A DNA stretch of 64,000 nt from Xestospongia bergquistia. Lineage: Eukaryota > Porifera > Demospongiae > Haplosclerida > Petrosiidae. Made by a program: the position numbers and the translations under genes. Where the stretch lies: positions 5,704,001-5,768,000 of the forward strand of contig OZ014416.1 in assembly GCA_963965975.1 (NCBI GenBank). The letters run 5' to 3'. The notes under the pieces were generated by a model that saw only the letters and a list, made by a program, of their open reading frames with translations, ran no database searches and was not told the origin of the DNA. Within the stretch, counting starts at the first letter, position 1. Every line of letters starts with the position of its first letter. Shown here one piece after another: positions 10,391 to 22,330 of this stretch.

Positions 10391-10745
10391 AATTAACATT
10401 ATAGACTGTAGTCTCCTTTAGTCCAAGTTTTCAATACTGAAATGTTTGTGTTGAATTATTTTTTTGCGAATTGAAAAATGGGCAACTGCATTACATTAGT
10501 ACAGTATATAAATTGTACAGCTTTTCTACCAATATGCCTATAAATAAGAGAGTATTTGTACGCATGGGAAAATAGTGATCATATGTAAACTACTTATAAG
10601 TCTTTATAAAGCAAAAAGGATACTATGTAGTGTGTATTAAGATTTTCATTATATTAAGAGTGTTACTAGATATGTTCATTTATTTACCATTCTTCTTTGC
10701 TGTAGCTTAGTCAAATCACAGTTTTGCAATGTTATTTATTACATT

Positions 10746-10980
10746 CACTGTAAAAATTAACATGTCATTTTAACAAATAATTTGTAATTTAGATGGATTA
10801 CTATGGAATATAGAATTCTTGAGAATTGCTCACTATGTAATTTGTTGGTATGTTGTACTGGTACATACCAACAAATTATACAGTGAGTAACTCACATAAA
10901 TTCTACATTCCATAGTAATCCACCCATGTAATGTACAAAGCAATTGTTAAAATAACATGCGCATATTAATTTTTACAGTG
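10746..10980. mobile_element. CACTG-ended foldback MITE
   Basis: Starts CACTGTAAAAATTAACATG and ends CATATTAATTTTTACAGTG, a terminal inverted repeat. A second inverted pair inside (GGATTACTATGGAAT and ATTCCATAGTAATCC, plus TTTGTTGGTATGT and ACATACCAACAAA) makes almost the whole 235 bp one hairpin. The ends equal those of the transposon starting at 11357, so that element or a relative could have mobilised it. Confidence 0.75.
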
Positions 10981-11345
10981 CTGAGAAGGGCACAATGAAT
11001 GTAGTCAACTGGAATGCATCAAATAGTGTCAAAACTTGGGAAAACTTGGGATTATATGTAAGGGTGAACGGCCAAATATTGTTAACACCATAAACAGCCT
11101 GAAACATATTGTCTATATAATATATAGGTTAACAAAGAAGAACTTACTTTACTACCATCTAGAGCTTTTTGAGCATCCCTGTAGTGATTCTGATGTACTC
11201 TCATTTTGACACCTTCCTGATATTCACCATACATGAGCTTTACCTCTTCCAACAGTAACCAGAAATAGTTCCCAAAAATGTATTCATTAAAATAACCTAA
11301 TGAAAATAATAGTTAAAGCAACTGTCAAATGTATTGGTGATTATA
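10981..11345 (-). repeat. Repeat copy with exon-like core, paired with 16.02-16.33 kb
   Basis: Aligns with 16025-16330 over most of its length. On the minus strand an exon-like core bounded by splice-like signals reads WLLLEEVKLMYGEYQEGVK, then MRVHQNHYRDAQKALDGSK. The other copy reads WLPLEKVKLMYGEYQEGVKI. The protein is not recognised. The conserved reading suggests a gene fragment or a transposon gene that was duplicated. Confidence 0.5.
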
Positions 11346-11588
11346 ACCCACACCTACACTGTAAAAACACTAGTGTACATTGTACACTTATATGTCAGCA
11401 CACCACTGGTGTCCCATTTCAAAAGGTGTGCTACTCGCACTTGCTAGCAACTTGGTGTCTTGAACATACTTCATGAGTGTAAACAGTACTCCAAACTTTT
11501 ATTTACACATTTATGACACAATAACATGATATTTTAAGGTAAAAAAGTCAGTGGTCTTCCTGTATATGGCAAGAACAGAATGATTGCT

Positions 11589-13754
11589 TTACAAAAACAA
11601 ATGATGGAGAGGTATGATGACAGATTTCATAGCTATGAAAGTGGAAATTGAAACAGACGGTATGAAGAGTTTTACAGACGAAAAATAGTTGTCAACATCA
11701 AAAATTATAATATCTGAGATAAGTCCAAAGTTTGGAAGAAGGTTGACTGAAAGAACAACTATACCACCACACTTATAACGTGTCCCCAAGACTTCAATCC
11801 AATTCAATCTATTGACAAAAATGTATTACATGTATTATCAATGATAGAATGTAAGTACCTTGTAACAATTTTCTGTGGATCAGCAAGTTCAGAAAATGTT
11901 TGAGTTAGTTGAGAGTAGTAGGCAAGACTAGCTGAATACACTTTTGAGGCTAGTGCAATGAAGACAATATAAAATAGTCACTTAATTTACTTACCAGAAC
12001 CACTGGCAATATTTTTCAGAAGTAATTGATCATCAATAGAGTTAGAGTACAAACAGGACAACCTTTGGTGATGGTTTGCCAGAGTTTGAGGAATGTTTTT
12101 GAAACATCAAACTCGATGAGCAAGCTCTTTAAAGTAGTTATGCTTGCTCTCATACCTAAAATCTAGTTAAAGGTTCGCACCTTCAAAGAGATTATTAATC
12201 ACATATTTAAATACAACCATGTTGTGTTACCTGCTAATCCATTTAGGGTAGTGTAACATATAATGAAGTTTTGGAGTAATACTACAAGATGGGTAGAGCT
12301 GAGAAAAGGATAAATGGTGCTCCTCAATTAGAAATGCAAGATAAGCAATATCATCTTGTGACAACACTGGAGCAAAGAGTAGATCAATAATTTCAAGAAG
12401 TCGGAGAAAATTCTGCCACCTAATATCAGTCTCTGGGATGTTATCACCAATCATCAATGGCAAAAGCCGACATAAACACCACATTTGGGCAGCTGTGTTA
12501 CAACAATAATACTAAGAATACCTACACAGATTAGTTAGTACCTCTTTGTTTAAGTGAATGATCTGATGAATGAAAAGTCATTGAAGGAATCACTGTAGGT
12601 TTATTTTGAGCATCCAAAGGAGAGTATGGAAAGTGTTCAATTTGGTCATTGATTTGATCCAGAGTAACAATCCGTTGGCTAATTAAGTACTTCAGAAGTT
12701 CTTTCACAGCATAAGGAGCACACCCTTCCAGCACATCGCGCATGATATCAGGCAACAAGTCCATTAACAACATTAAAATACTTGGAGCTATTCAAAATAG
12801 AATCTCTTACAATGCCATATGTGGTAGCTGAATGATCATGAAGAGGAACCTCCAAAAATGAGCAATGATGAGAATGGGTCTCAAGTGTTCGTAGAGTAAA
12901 TAAACTTTCATTAAACTACACAAGAAGACTAGATAGTGAGCTATTACTAATGTATTGTTCATACCTTTGTCTGCGCATCATCAGAAGTTGCCATACAGTG
13001 CCTATAAATTCGAAGAGCACCAGAAGGTGCCTTGTGCCCTCCAAGTAAATGGAATGACAAATTGTCACCAGATGAAAAAGATTTGTGCCCTTAAGACACA
13101 CAGTTTGTCCATTATTGATAACTGGGATGCCATCCTAAATTAATTTCAAATAACCTCATAAATATGTGAGTTAACTTTACCTCCTCCAAAATTCGTAACT
13201 CCTTCATGAACGGCTCTAAAATGGTATCAATTCCATACTTATTAATAACAGTGGTCTTAACAACTGCTAAAAGTTGTATTGATATCAATTGTGAACGTAA
13301 ATAAGGACTCAAATTACCAATGGTATAGTAGAAGAGGCCTATATGTATAGGAAATGTTTTTAATTAATACACTAGATACAAAAATACCAAGTTTGTGACG
13401 TTTGACTTTGGTTCCCAAAGGATTGGAGACTTCAACATCATCATAATATATCATGACTTGTAAGGAATTTTTTTCCTGAGAGTACAATGGATGACACTGA
13501 AAGTCTGATCCATCACAGTAGTCAGCCAGAAGTCCATCTGTACGCCTATGTCCACGCATGACCTTATTACTCCTTTCAGAGTTGGAGCAGCAGCATACCC
13601 AACACACAAACTTGTTCATGATTCGACCTCCAAATAATGCACACTGAGATTTGATGTGACCACACCTTTTATTAGTATGTGCACGTGGTAGGTGTGAAAA
13701 CGAAGGTGAGAACTTCAGCTCTCTCTTAGTATAGGCCTTCAAGATAAAAACCAT
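11589..13754 (-). pseudogene. Transposase of the decayed CACTG element
   Basis: Open segments, separated by introns or breaks, follow the order seen in the other copy. 13754-13380 has a C-rich part, then ADYCDGSDFQCHPLY, then IYYDDVEVSNPLGTK. 13312-13170 has YLRSQLISIQLLAVVK. 12773-12531 has DIMRDVLEG. 12484-12227 has SITPKLHYMLHYPKW. 11807-11589 is the C-terminal piece starting LGTRYKCGGIVVL. Each matches a piece of the 30459-33461 gene in order. YYDD.EV.NPLG and D.MHD.LEG-type motifs recur in animal CACTA-like elements. The Lys/Arg-rich middle is lost and frames are broken, so it is inactive. Confidence 0.7.
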
Positions 13755-13876
13755 GATGCTCTCCTACCTTGAAAGAAGAAAAAGTGCCTGGTAGTTCAGT
13801 TTTGTTATCACTTCCAATTGTTCAGTCAGGTTTGTTTATGTCAATTATTATGTGCTTAATACCTTTTACATTACAG

Positions 13877-14291
13877 GAGAGGATGATGTATCTTTTCTGA
13901 GGAATGTGAAAGCACTACAAACAGAGTACAAGAAGACGTGTCATAATCCATGGATTGTCAATGAACTAATGGCATCTACATTTCCAATGCGCTGAGAAGA
14001 TATCACTAAGAACCCTTATGATCTCTGCACTTTATTTGAAAAGTATCCATTTTTGAATGATATTAACCAGGTAATAAATAGTACATACATTTGATTTATT
14101 TACAGTAATTATTATAATGTTTATAGATAATATTGGAGATGTCTAGAATTGTTTGTGATGTAAACTGGGCTAAGAAAGGACATGTAATGTGGGATGAGAC
14201 TATTAAGAAAATACTGGAACAAGCTAGTGTGGAGGTTACTCATAATACACAACTGAGAGATAAACTACAGGAAGTAGGAGAAAGAAGGTAA
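13877..14291 (+). pseudogene. Relic of the element's SAM-linked accessory protein
   Basis: Two exon-like frames, 13877-14071 and 14127-14287, read VKALQTEYKKTCHNPWIVNE, then a TGA inside MR*EDITKNPYDL, then LFEKYPFLND and ILEMSRIVCDVNWAKKGH. Position and orientation (divergent from the transposase) match the accessory gene of the 28 kb copy, whose KLIETYPILKDEIGS segment resembles FEKYPFLNDINQ. The N-terminal SAM part is not visible here. Confidence 0.45.
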
Positions 14292-15347
14292 GGTTATACT
14301 TTCACTGATTTGATACAGAATATTAATTAACAGCTTATAAGTCCCTTTTGTCAATTGTGGTGTTGACCTATTTGTTACCAGATGTGAGGAGCAAAGCAGA
14401 CAGTGACAAAATTATTTACTTTGCAAATGTGAGTTATACATGACACTTAAGTATCATCATGCTCTGTGTCTATATTATGTAGGGTGCTACTAACCTGGAC
14501 TCTGTTATTGCAGAGAGGAAATAGCCTCAACCTTTTGTTCTTATTACCGGAGATATCTCCTCACCTGACCAAGCTTTCCTTGTGGTTGATTGTCAGTTAG
14601 TTGGGGAAGTAGATCTGACAACTATCCCGCTGAGTGTTTTGGCTGTGTACTTCGTATTCAACATTTGCTATATCAAAGGTTCCCACAACATATTCTCCTA
14701 CTTTGAAGCCCTATTTCTCAATGCTAGTTGTGACAAGAGTTCCGTCATCTGTTAAATACTTTATGGCAGCCTTGAACAATTTCTGACACTATATTTTAAT
14801 CTTTTTTTCAGTTGTTTTTTGTCATTTTCCTATATTTTGGTAGTTGTGAAATGTTAACTAAGTGTGTCAAATACACTTTACAGTGTGTCTTCAGGACACT
14901 CTGTGCGGTGTACTCAGTACACCATGTAGTGTGAGTGTACATTGGACTCCAAAATAAGTGTCCGTATTGGGACAATGCTTGGACACCATATTTGGTGTCC
15001 TCTGTACACTTTACTTTTTACAGTGTATAGTTAAAGTAACATCTGACATAAGTAGTTGAGGTAACAATTGCTGTTACTTTAATAATTTCATGCACTGTGG
15101 TTACTGTAACACTTAGTAGGTTTGATTCTAACATATGTTGCAGTTATAACATAATAGGTTGTTATAACTAATATTGTTAATGTAAATCATTGGTGGTGAC
15201 ATGCTTCTTTTTTTTGGTTTCATCATGTAATGTACTTTATTTTGATAACCACATTGAAAAAAGCATGTTGTCATTTTAATTAAGGTCTCCATTACTACAG
15301 TTACATCAATATCATGTAAGCCCAATTCAAAGTTGCTACAAGACCAA

Positions 15348-15400
15348 TACTAGTGTAACTCAATAAGCATGAAGCCAATGCTTATTGAGTTACACTAGTA
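15348..15400. repeat. Perfect 23-bp hairpin, 7-base loop
   Basis: Arm 15348-15370 (TACTAGTGTAACTCAATAAG...) and arm 15378-15400 are exact reverse complements around GAAGCCA. Probably the core of a foldback MITE. Confidence 0.9.
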
Positions 15401-15481
15401 ATAGTTACATCTACAACTACATTGCTTTTACACCCACTTTGCTATAGTAGTTGAATCATGGCTTCAATTGAAGCTATAAGC

Positions 15482-15532
15482 AGATACTATTTCAACTTAA
15501 TTAACCTAGTTAGTTAGGTTGAAATAGTATCT
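15482..15532. repeat. 15-bp inverted repeat
   Basis: AGATACTATTTCAAC at 15482-15496 and GTTGAAATAGTATCT at 15518-15532 are perfect reverse complements, with a 21-bp AT-rich centre. It lies 80 bp from the 23-bp hairpin and may be part of the same element. Confidence 0.85.
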
Positions 15533-16014
15533 ACCTCTCCCTCATAGTTTGAGTTATTGGATATAAACTACAAAGAATACTTTTGGCTTCTAGTTGGCTT
15601 TTCATATATTAAGTTAGACCAGTTTTCGGCTTTATGGTAACTCAATATTGGGCTTACATCAACTTGATGAGATTCTGGTAACGAGGACAATTAAGGGTTG
15701 AAATGACAAAATTCTATTTTAAGTGAATTATTTGCATGTAAGAACCCACTCTCCTCAAACTATAGAAAGCTCATAAGGGCACTTACTTGGACTTTATAGT
15801 GAATACACTGGAAAAATGCAAATTCTTTTCTTCTTAACACTGTGACATCATATCCAAATAATTATAGGATGTTTTTCAATTATAATCTTTTCATTCACTT
15901 TTTATGTAATCACACTTAACTTAATATAGTCAACTGGAATTCATCAAATAATATCATATTTACCATACCTCTATACTGTATGCTTAGTCAAATCACAGTT
16001 TTGCAGTCTTGCTT

Positions 16015-16620
16015 ACGCCACCAATTGCAAGAAGGATGCAATGAATATAGTGAACTGGAATTCATCAAATAATATCAAAACTTGGGAAGATTTAAGATCA
16101 TACATAAGGGTGAATACCCAAATACCTTTAACACCATAAACAGCCTAAAACATATTGTGTAATAACTATATTAGGCTAACAAAAAAAGAACTTACTTGAC
16201 TAGCAACCAGAGCATCCTATAGTGATCCTGATGTTCTCTTATTTTGACACCTTCCTGATATTCACCATACATGAGCTTTACTTTTTCCAACGGTAACCAG
16301 TAATTGTTCTAAAATATGTGTTCATTTACAATATTCTATCAATATGTCTTTACTATATTTGCTACTTAAGTGTTTGCAACTTGAGTAACCATACTGCCCA
16401 TTATACTGGTTTCAATTTGAAGTAGTAGTTGCCTTTGCAGGTAAATCATCACAACACATATAAGCTGTGCTTTGAGTAATTGTTGATCCTCTCTAGGAAT
16501 ATAAATACCCTGCATTTGTGCAGTACTTATTATACATACATGTATGTTATGACTACCTTTCTCTTTTTCAAATCCTTTAAACAAATGAAAATTAAATGGT
16601 TCCAGAAATAATCAAAAATG
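16015..16620 (-). repeat. Dispersed gene-like repeat, second copy
   Basis: 16025-16330 repeats 10981-11345, including the exon-like VKLMYGEYQEGVK core. 16366-16720 repeats 24377-24770: the minus strand reads HNIHVCIISTAQMQGIYIPR here, and the other copy has the same frame with stops (VCIITTAHL). A conserved LLDC(C/G)A piece lies further upstream on the minus strand. The product is not recognised. The two parts together look like exons of one unknown gene or element. Confidence 0.45.
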
Positions 16621-16829
16621 GTGGCTTCTGTATTTAGCACAACAATCCAGTAAGTAACAAATACTTTTTAGTCTTTGTATTAAAATTAAGTGCATGATCT
16701 GCTTCAAAAAGTCTAATTAATTAATTAGTTACCTCATTATGGGAGTTATTTACCCACAGTCGAATTGCTAAAATTCGCATATTCTATGATTTAAACTTGG
16801 ATGCTCCATGGTAATTCAAACTAAATGAG

Positions 16830-17700
16830 ATGTTATATGGATTAGCAAATCATGGTCTCATTCAAAGCAATATTAATTGCAAAAGTTTAACAAAATTCTC
16901 ATCTAAACAAAGGTTAATAAGTATGCATATTACAGTAATAGCTGACATGAAACAATTAGTAGGATTAAGAATGAAACATTTTCTGTTCTTAAGGCAACAG
17001 AGAGAATGTCAGGTTTATAGAGTAAAAATTATGAACACTGAAATACAATATCAGACAGGAAGATCCATGTAGTGTTAGAATGTTATACTGGTCATAAGAT
17101 TACAGATCTGATGATAGGATCATGTGTAGTAGCACTGAGAGTAGCGTGTGATAAAGAAGTAGTGTTAGCTCTAGCTTACATCTGTGTTAATATAAGCAAC
17201 TGTGATTACAATAAAGTCCTTAGTAGGTACAGCGGATGTTTCCAAGTCTAGAACATATAACAGGTAGCCATATCTTGATGTTTGTGATAAGTAATGAGAA
17301 TGTATTGTTTGTTAGTTACCATTATATACATGTAACAAGACACTGACTGAAGTGAAGACAAAGTATGTATTAAAATGAGATACTTGTTGTTCAAGCTGAT
17401 ATATAACATGTTTTGGCTTTTTTCATTTTTAGAATAATGAAAGAACAGATTACACTTACTTTTCTTAAATAACTTTTACAGATAAGACAGGACTGACAGA
17501 TTGCATGTAAGAAATGAATAATTATTGTTCCTTTCTTTCACACTTCCAACATGGAAGATAATCTTGGGCAACTAGTGCAGCTCCTGTTTACTTTATATAA
17601 ATGTATGTGACTTTGATAATCTATATGAATTTGCTATCAATGTAAAATATCAAACTGTATGTAGTGGCACAGTCAGAAATTTTGTGCAGGGAAAAATATG
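16830..17700 (+). repeat. Dispersed gene-like repeat paired with 33.96-34.35 kb
   Basis: 17045-17150 reads VLECYTGHKITDLMIGSCVV, then ALRVACDKE. 34075-34165 reads VLESSVGRKIADLMIGSFVV, then ALEAACVQ. Further on, 17535-17690 aligns with 34190-34335 (TTCTTTCACA..TCCCAACATGGA and GCATAGTCAG-type strings), with about 250 bp of extra sequence between the blocks here. Coding-like conservation of an unknown protein fragment. Confidence 0.45.
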
Positions 17701-18300
17701 TGGTCATAGACTTGAAAGATTTAAAGTACATGCACTCTCTGAGGAATTTACAATTTTTAAAAAATAAAATAGCAATATCTAAATATATGTAAGTATCAAA
17801 AGAATAAAGCTATGAATGTATGAAATATGCAGCTCAATATATACACATGAAAAAATACCAAAATGTAGTTCAAAAATACAGATACCTATACAGTTTTCTA
17901 AGTAGTATTAATTAGATAGCAGCAAATGTAACAAATTGTAAAAAGGAAGACTATATTCAAAGAACATGAAACTTTTAATAATAATAAAAAAACATGTAGT
18001 TATTGCAAGTAATTACTTATTTAGTGAAGTTATGTGTATCATAATTTATATGTATTGTATATTTGTCTTTTGAGTATCATGTTATAATAATCATAGTACT
18101 GCTGCTTCTAATGGACTACAAGTTTGTATTACACTTGATCAGTTAATAGTCTTTATAAAAGAAAGAGATACTATTAACATTTCTGATATATTATATTAGT
18201 TGTTGACTGTAAACACAATCTGAACTTATTGTTATAATTATTATTATTATTGATAGATGTGACATCTGTGTTCACTCAATGTGTTTCACTTACATTCTAC
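17640..18300 (+). repeat. Dispersed repeat copy related to 6.4-6.95 kb
   Basis: Contains TTAGATAGCAGCAAATGTAAC at 17910, followed by AAAAGGAAGACTATATTCAAAGAAC and an ATGTAGTTATTGCAAGTAATTAC block. The reverse complement of 6400-6900 has the same order. Non-coding as far as I can see. Confidence 0.55.
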
Positions 18301-18970
18301 AAATTTATTTTAACAACTTTATAAACCTTCTTGTATACATTATTTGGATTCTCCCATACTATCTTGTTTGTCTTGGGCAAACTTGTGAAGTTTTAGGCAA
18401 ATAATCTAAAGTTCGATAAAATAAATGAATTTTATTCAAATAATGCTATATACTAGACAGCAAATGACAACAACTCTCCTGAAACTACAGAAAGCTCCAA
18501 TGGGCACTTAATGAATACACTGGAAAAAGCACTTTTTTCTTTTTGACATTGTGACATCATATCCAGATAATTATAAGATGTTTTTTCAATTATAATCTTT
18601 TCATTCACTTTTTATGTAATCACACTTAACTTAACAATAACATTATTGTCTTCCTCCAGATTCTTTTTAATACTCTTATCATCACTTACTCCTGTCTCTT
18701 CTTCTACTGTAATATATCATTAATAAAACTAGTGTGATACCTATACCATGCAGACTTGACTACTAATAGGTTTGTGTCAATTTTGTTGAAAACAGTTACA
18801 TCTTTTTAGACCAATGATTATTATGTGTTCCCATTCTCTAAATCTCTATAAAACTAGTCTGATAATATAAGCAACAAGAATTCAGTAAAAAAATGCAAAG
18901 AAAAATCTGCTAAGTGAATTAGATAGCAACAAATGTAACAAATGGAACAGTGAGGACTATATCCAAAGAA

Positions 18971-19221
18971 CATTATTAACATTGTTAATAGTCTTGCATT
19001 AATATTTGTACATTATTAACATTGTTAATAGTCTTGCATTAATATTTGTACATTATTAACATTGTTAATAGTTTGCATTGTACATTATTAACATTGTTAA
19101 TAGTCTTGCATTGTACATTATTAACATTGTTAATAGTCTTGCATTAATATTTGTGCATTATTAACATTGTTAATAGTCTTGCATTGTACATTATTAACAT
19201 TGTTAATAGTCTTGCATTGTA
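18971..19221. repeat. Tandem repeat, seven units of 32-40 bp
   Basis: CATTATTAACATTGTTAATA starts units at 18971, 19011, 19051, 19083, 19116, 19156 and 19189. The unit core ATTAACATTGTTAAT is one mismatch from a palindrome. The duplicate at 36.77 kb has only one unit, so expansion followed the duplication. Confidence 0.9.
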
Positions 19222-19559
19222 CAACAGATAAGGAGTTGATACATAATGGACATCTGATTTCAAAGTAGATTACTCATGTAGTAAATGTATCTATGAAAGA
19301 TGATCAAAGATTAATTGATTCATTATTTTGTTGACTAAAACATCAAACTACAAGTTAGCAATGCTTTATGTTTCTATTAGGAAGCTATAATACACATATT
19401 GTACTATGTAATTTTGTAAGCCTATACTGATAATTAATTTGTTATGTACCTGTAAAAAAAAAAGCAGCAGAAGTAACATTCAAAACAAACACTCTAGACT
19501 ACCTAAGTTTTAAGTACATTTAAGTTGGAGTTGTACAATAATTAGTACCTCTTATTTTC

Positions 19560-19785
19560 ATGTTTTTATTTCCATAACAATGTCCTTTAACTTCTGGTAC
19601 TGCTTCAAAAGCAAGTCACAAATATAGAAAGTATGAGTGGTGATGATTATGACAAAGAAAATACATTAGTTAATGAACTACAATATCAGATTGAAGAAAA
19701 AGGATTTGAATTTTTAAAAGCTATCTGTGAGTTTCTTCTAAAGCAAATTAACCAGAAGTTAAAAGACGTTGGTATTAACTGAATG
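19560..19785 (+). pseudogene. CARD-like domain fragment, copy 1, in head-to-head form
   Basis: 19633-19782 reads MSGDDYDKENTLVNELQYQI, then EEKGFEFLKAICEFLLKQIN, to TGA, matching helices 4-6 of the gene A CARD-like exon. The piece just before it (19562-19618) is an inverted copy of the CEFLLKQINQKLKDVG coding part. No start or upstream helices are present, so it is a fragment, not a gene. Confidence 0.6.
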
Positions 19786-20440
19786 GCATCACAAGTAACA
19801 GCAAAATATTCCAGAAATATTTTACTTGGATCATAGTGCCTACACAATATAACATAAAAACAATTAAGCAATTGTAACTATGACCCTCATAGAACAAAGT
19901 CAGAGCAATTCCTTTCAGTGAATAGTATGTTCAGAATCTCTAGAGCTACAACTAAACGTGTATTTACTTCTTTCACATAGCTAGGGCTTACTCTTGTAGG
20001 TTTCACACAATAAAGGCTGTGCAAACATTTCTGACAAGAGTATTGAAATGTGAAACGATCACTATCGTCCAAATCACTCACTTAATAGTGGATGAGTGTA
20101 GTAATAGTCGTGAAAACTTGTCGTTTTCATTTTTTGTGGTATATAAAACTTGTGGACACAGTATTAACAAATGTGGTTAATATTATTGTCTGTTGTTTGG
20201 TACAGTACCAGTAGTTATAGTACGTATAGTGTTATAATTTCCTATTGTCTGAAACAATTGATTTTATTTTCTCAAGAAGTTATAGCACTTTTGAATCTTG
20301 TTAGTTATGGATGTAAATTCTCATAAAATTTTTATAGGTGTTTTTGTATGTCTACTTCTAGTTCTAAATCTAGCTTTATTGTCATAAACCTCTATATTGG
20401 TTATATTTCCATGAAAAAAGGATTTTCTCTCTAAGTATAT

Positions 20441-20655
20441 TTTATAACAATCCATTAAAGTACAAGAACAATGAGTTTTTACCTAAAAAGATTATTGTAA
20501 TTGGACTGAAGAAATTTTTCCCTGAGGTTAAAACAACAGCTGCTAATAATTCAAGAAGTCTTGATGAATATATTGTCATTCTTCGAATATATAATAACTA
20601 TATTATTAGTGGCTGCCCTTCACTAGTCTATGTGTTATATTTAAAACACTAAACA
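20441..20655 (+). pseudogene. Unrecognised conserved reading frame in the duplicated segment
   Basis: Reads YKNNEFLPKKIIVIGLKKFF, then PEVKTTAANNSRSLDEYIVI and on to TAA. Copy 2 (38415-38575) reads the same with a three-base insertion (FLPNKKIIVIG) and few changes, which suggests former coding constraint. The family is not recognised. There is no ATG or splice site that would make it a full gene. Confidence 0.35.
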
Positions 20656-21130
20656 CAGGTGCTTATATTAGAAACAAGAAGAAATGAAAACAAAAATTTG
20701 TTTTCATATTTATTAATAATTTATCAAATATTGTCATGGCTCAAGAATGCTCTCAAAAACCAAATGCATGTGGACTGCCTTAGAAACATTGCCATTAAGC
20801 ATGTGTTCACTCTAATGCATGCATGGTTGTTACTGTAAAAAATTTTTTAAACATTTGAAAATGTATTTTTAAAATTTCACTAATGGAATCACAAGAATTA
20901 ACAATCATTTTTCTCCATTTGGCAGGTGGAATTCCTTCATGTCTTCCATTTTGATGTAGTAAATTAATTTGTCATATAATTAATTTTCAGAATAATCGCA
21001 TATGCTAGACAGATGCTATAAGGACTGGTGTTATAGGTATTCTTTGATAGTCAGTTTGCTTTGTATTGTGCTAAGGACTGGTACCATATGTATTCTGCAC
21101 ATCATTGTTTAATTTCCTGTGTATTATATA

Positions 21131-21416
21131 TATTCTGTGCATTGTACTTTTGCTGTGTATTTTATGTATAAAGACTGGCACCGTAAGTATTCTGTGCATT
21201 GTACTTTTGGTGTGTATTTTATGTATAAAGACTGGCACCATAAGTATTCTGTCCATTGTAGTTTTGGTGTGTATTTTATGTATAAAGACTGGCACTGTAA
21301 GTATTCTATCCATTGTAGTTTTGGTGTGTATTTTATGTATAAAGACTGGCACTGTAAGTATTCTGTCCATTGTAGTTTTGGTGTGTATTTTTATGTATAA
21401 AGACTGGCACTGTAAG
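21131..21416. repeat. Tandem repeat, five units of 57 bp
   Basis: TATTCTG(T/A)(G/C)CATTGTA starts units at 21131, 21188, 21245, 21302 and 21359 (the last has one extra T). Because 57 is divisible by three, all six frames look like repeat proteins for a while, for example MYKDWHRKYSVHCTFGVYF. I regard that as a by-product of the period. The duplicate at 39.13-39.30 kb has about three units. Confidence 0.9.
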
Positions 21417-21460
21417 TATTCTGTCCATTATAGTTTTACAGTGTACTGTGTGAAAGGACT

Positions 21461-22330
21461 GCCACTATATGTATTCAATGGTAGTCAGCTTGCTGTGTAT
21501 TATGTGTAAGGAATTCCACTATAATAATGTGCATTCATCTCTTATAAATAATGCACAGCAAAGCTACCAAAATCACTATGGAACTGTGTAGTTTGACTTC
21601 CTACATTATGCATTATGCGGAATATTCTTAGTTTACTTTCCATAGTAACAGCCTTTATTTACAAAACACATAACACACGGCAAAACCACCACAGAATACA
21701 GTGACAGTCCTTACACAAACTGTGCATAATTAGCAAACAAACTATCAACCATTCCATTTTTACAGAGTCAGCAAAATTATTGTCTAGTTAATGTTTAATT
21801 TAATATTAGAGTCCTGGAGGAAAAAAAGCCATACTTTAATGCAAAATTAATACAGATAAGTTCCAAGATTTAGGGTTTAGAGTCTAGGGTATAGTATTAA
21901 TTTTTCATTGAAGTATTGTATTTTCTGTTGGGACTCTATAGGCACATTTTTTTATTAAAATGAAACTATTGTATTACCTTGTATAAGTGATACACTTTTA
22001 TTTCATATTTTTCAAAAGCAGGAAACCTGCTTTTTGCAGGAAATTTAAACAAATTAATAATCAAAAGCTGCAGAAAATAAAATTATTTCTGGACCTTGCT
22101 ATAGATTGCTGACTAAATATAGCTTGAAAAGTTATACCATATAGCGTGTTTTATTGTCGGTTAAAATAATTGACGGTTTAGTATGAAAATGAGCAAAATT
22201 AAAAATTGCCATAATTTTAATTTAGGCTTTTATCCAAAAAAAAAGTTAATGAAGAGTGGGTGGTATTATTGTGGGATATACCATGTCGAATAATGTGATC
22301 AAAGTGATATAGTGACTAATTCTTTCTCAC
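21461..22330. other. Non-coding stretch
   Basis: AT-rich. Near 21590-21700 weak inverted scraps resemble the CACTG MITEs (CCATAGTAACAGCC). A piece at 21855-21930 resembles the middle of the foldback MITE at 7980-8138. No gene is supported. Confidence 0.4.

Larger units (their letters stand above)
11357..15025 (-). mobile_element. CACTG-ended (EnSpm/CACTA-like) transposon, decayed copy
   Basis: Left end CACTGTAAAAACACTAGTGT and right end ACTTTTTACAGTG form a terminal inverted repeat, with a TA dinucleotide on both outer sides (11355-11356 and 15026-15027) as target-site duplication. Subterminal zones are rich in GTGTAC and GTGTCC motifs, a CACTA-family trait. The transposase gene runs on the minus strand (13754 to 11589) and a SAM-protein relative on plus (13877-14290). 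This is the reverse of the arrangement in the copy at 28.15 kb, to which the proteins are homologous but far diverged. Confidence 0.8.
15026..16014. other. Non-coding stretch with strong hairpins
   Basis: Two clear hairpins, 15348-15400 and 15482-15532, described separately, and a further repeat scrap near 15905-15960 that matches part of 16030-16080. No coding frame is supported. Confidence 0.5.
18787..21460 (+). repeat. Segmental duplication, copy 1 (partner 36343-39310)
   Basis: Aligns along its length with 36343-39310, direct orientation. Shared landmarks are GACCAATGATTATTATGTGT, the TAGATAGCAACAAATGTAAC repeat, a CARD-like fragment, a conserved 60-codon frame and the ACTGGCACCGTAAGTATTCTG repeat. 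Copy 1 has longer tandem arrays (7 versus 1 units, 5 versus about 3 units). The centre differs: 20070-20150 here is replaced by about 420 bp (37690-38110) in copy 2. The duplicate is old enough for many substitutions. Confidence 0.85.

Noticed and set aside
21105..21509. Repeat-protein frames (both strands) over the 57-bp array
   Set aside because: Open only because the period is divisible by three. Several frames and both strands are open equally, and there is no gene context.
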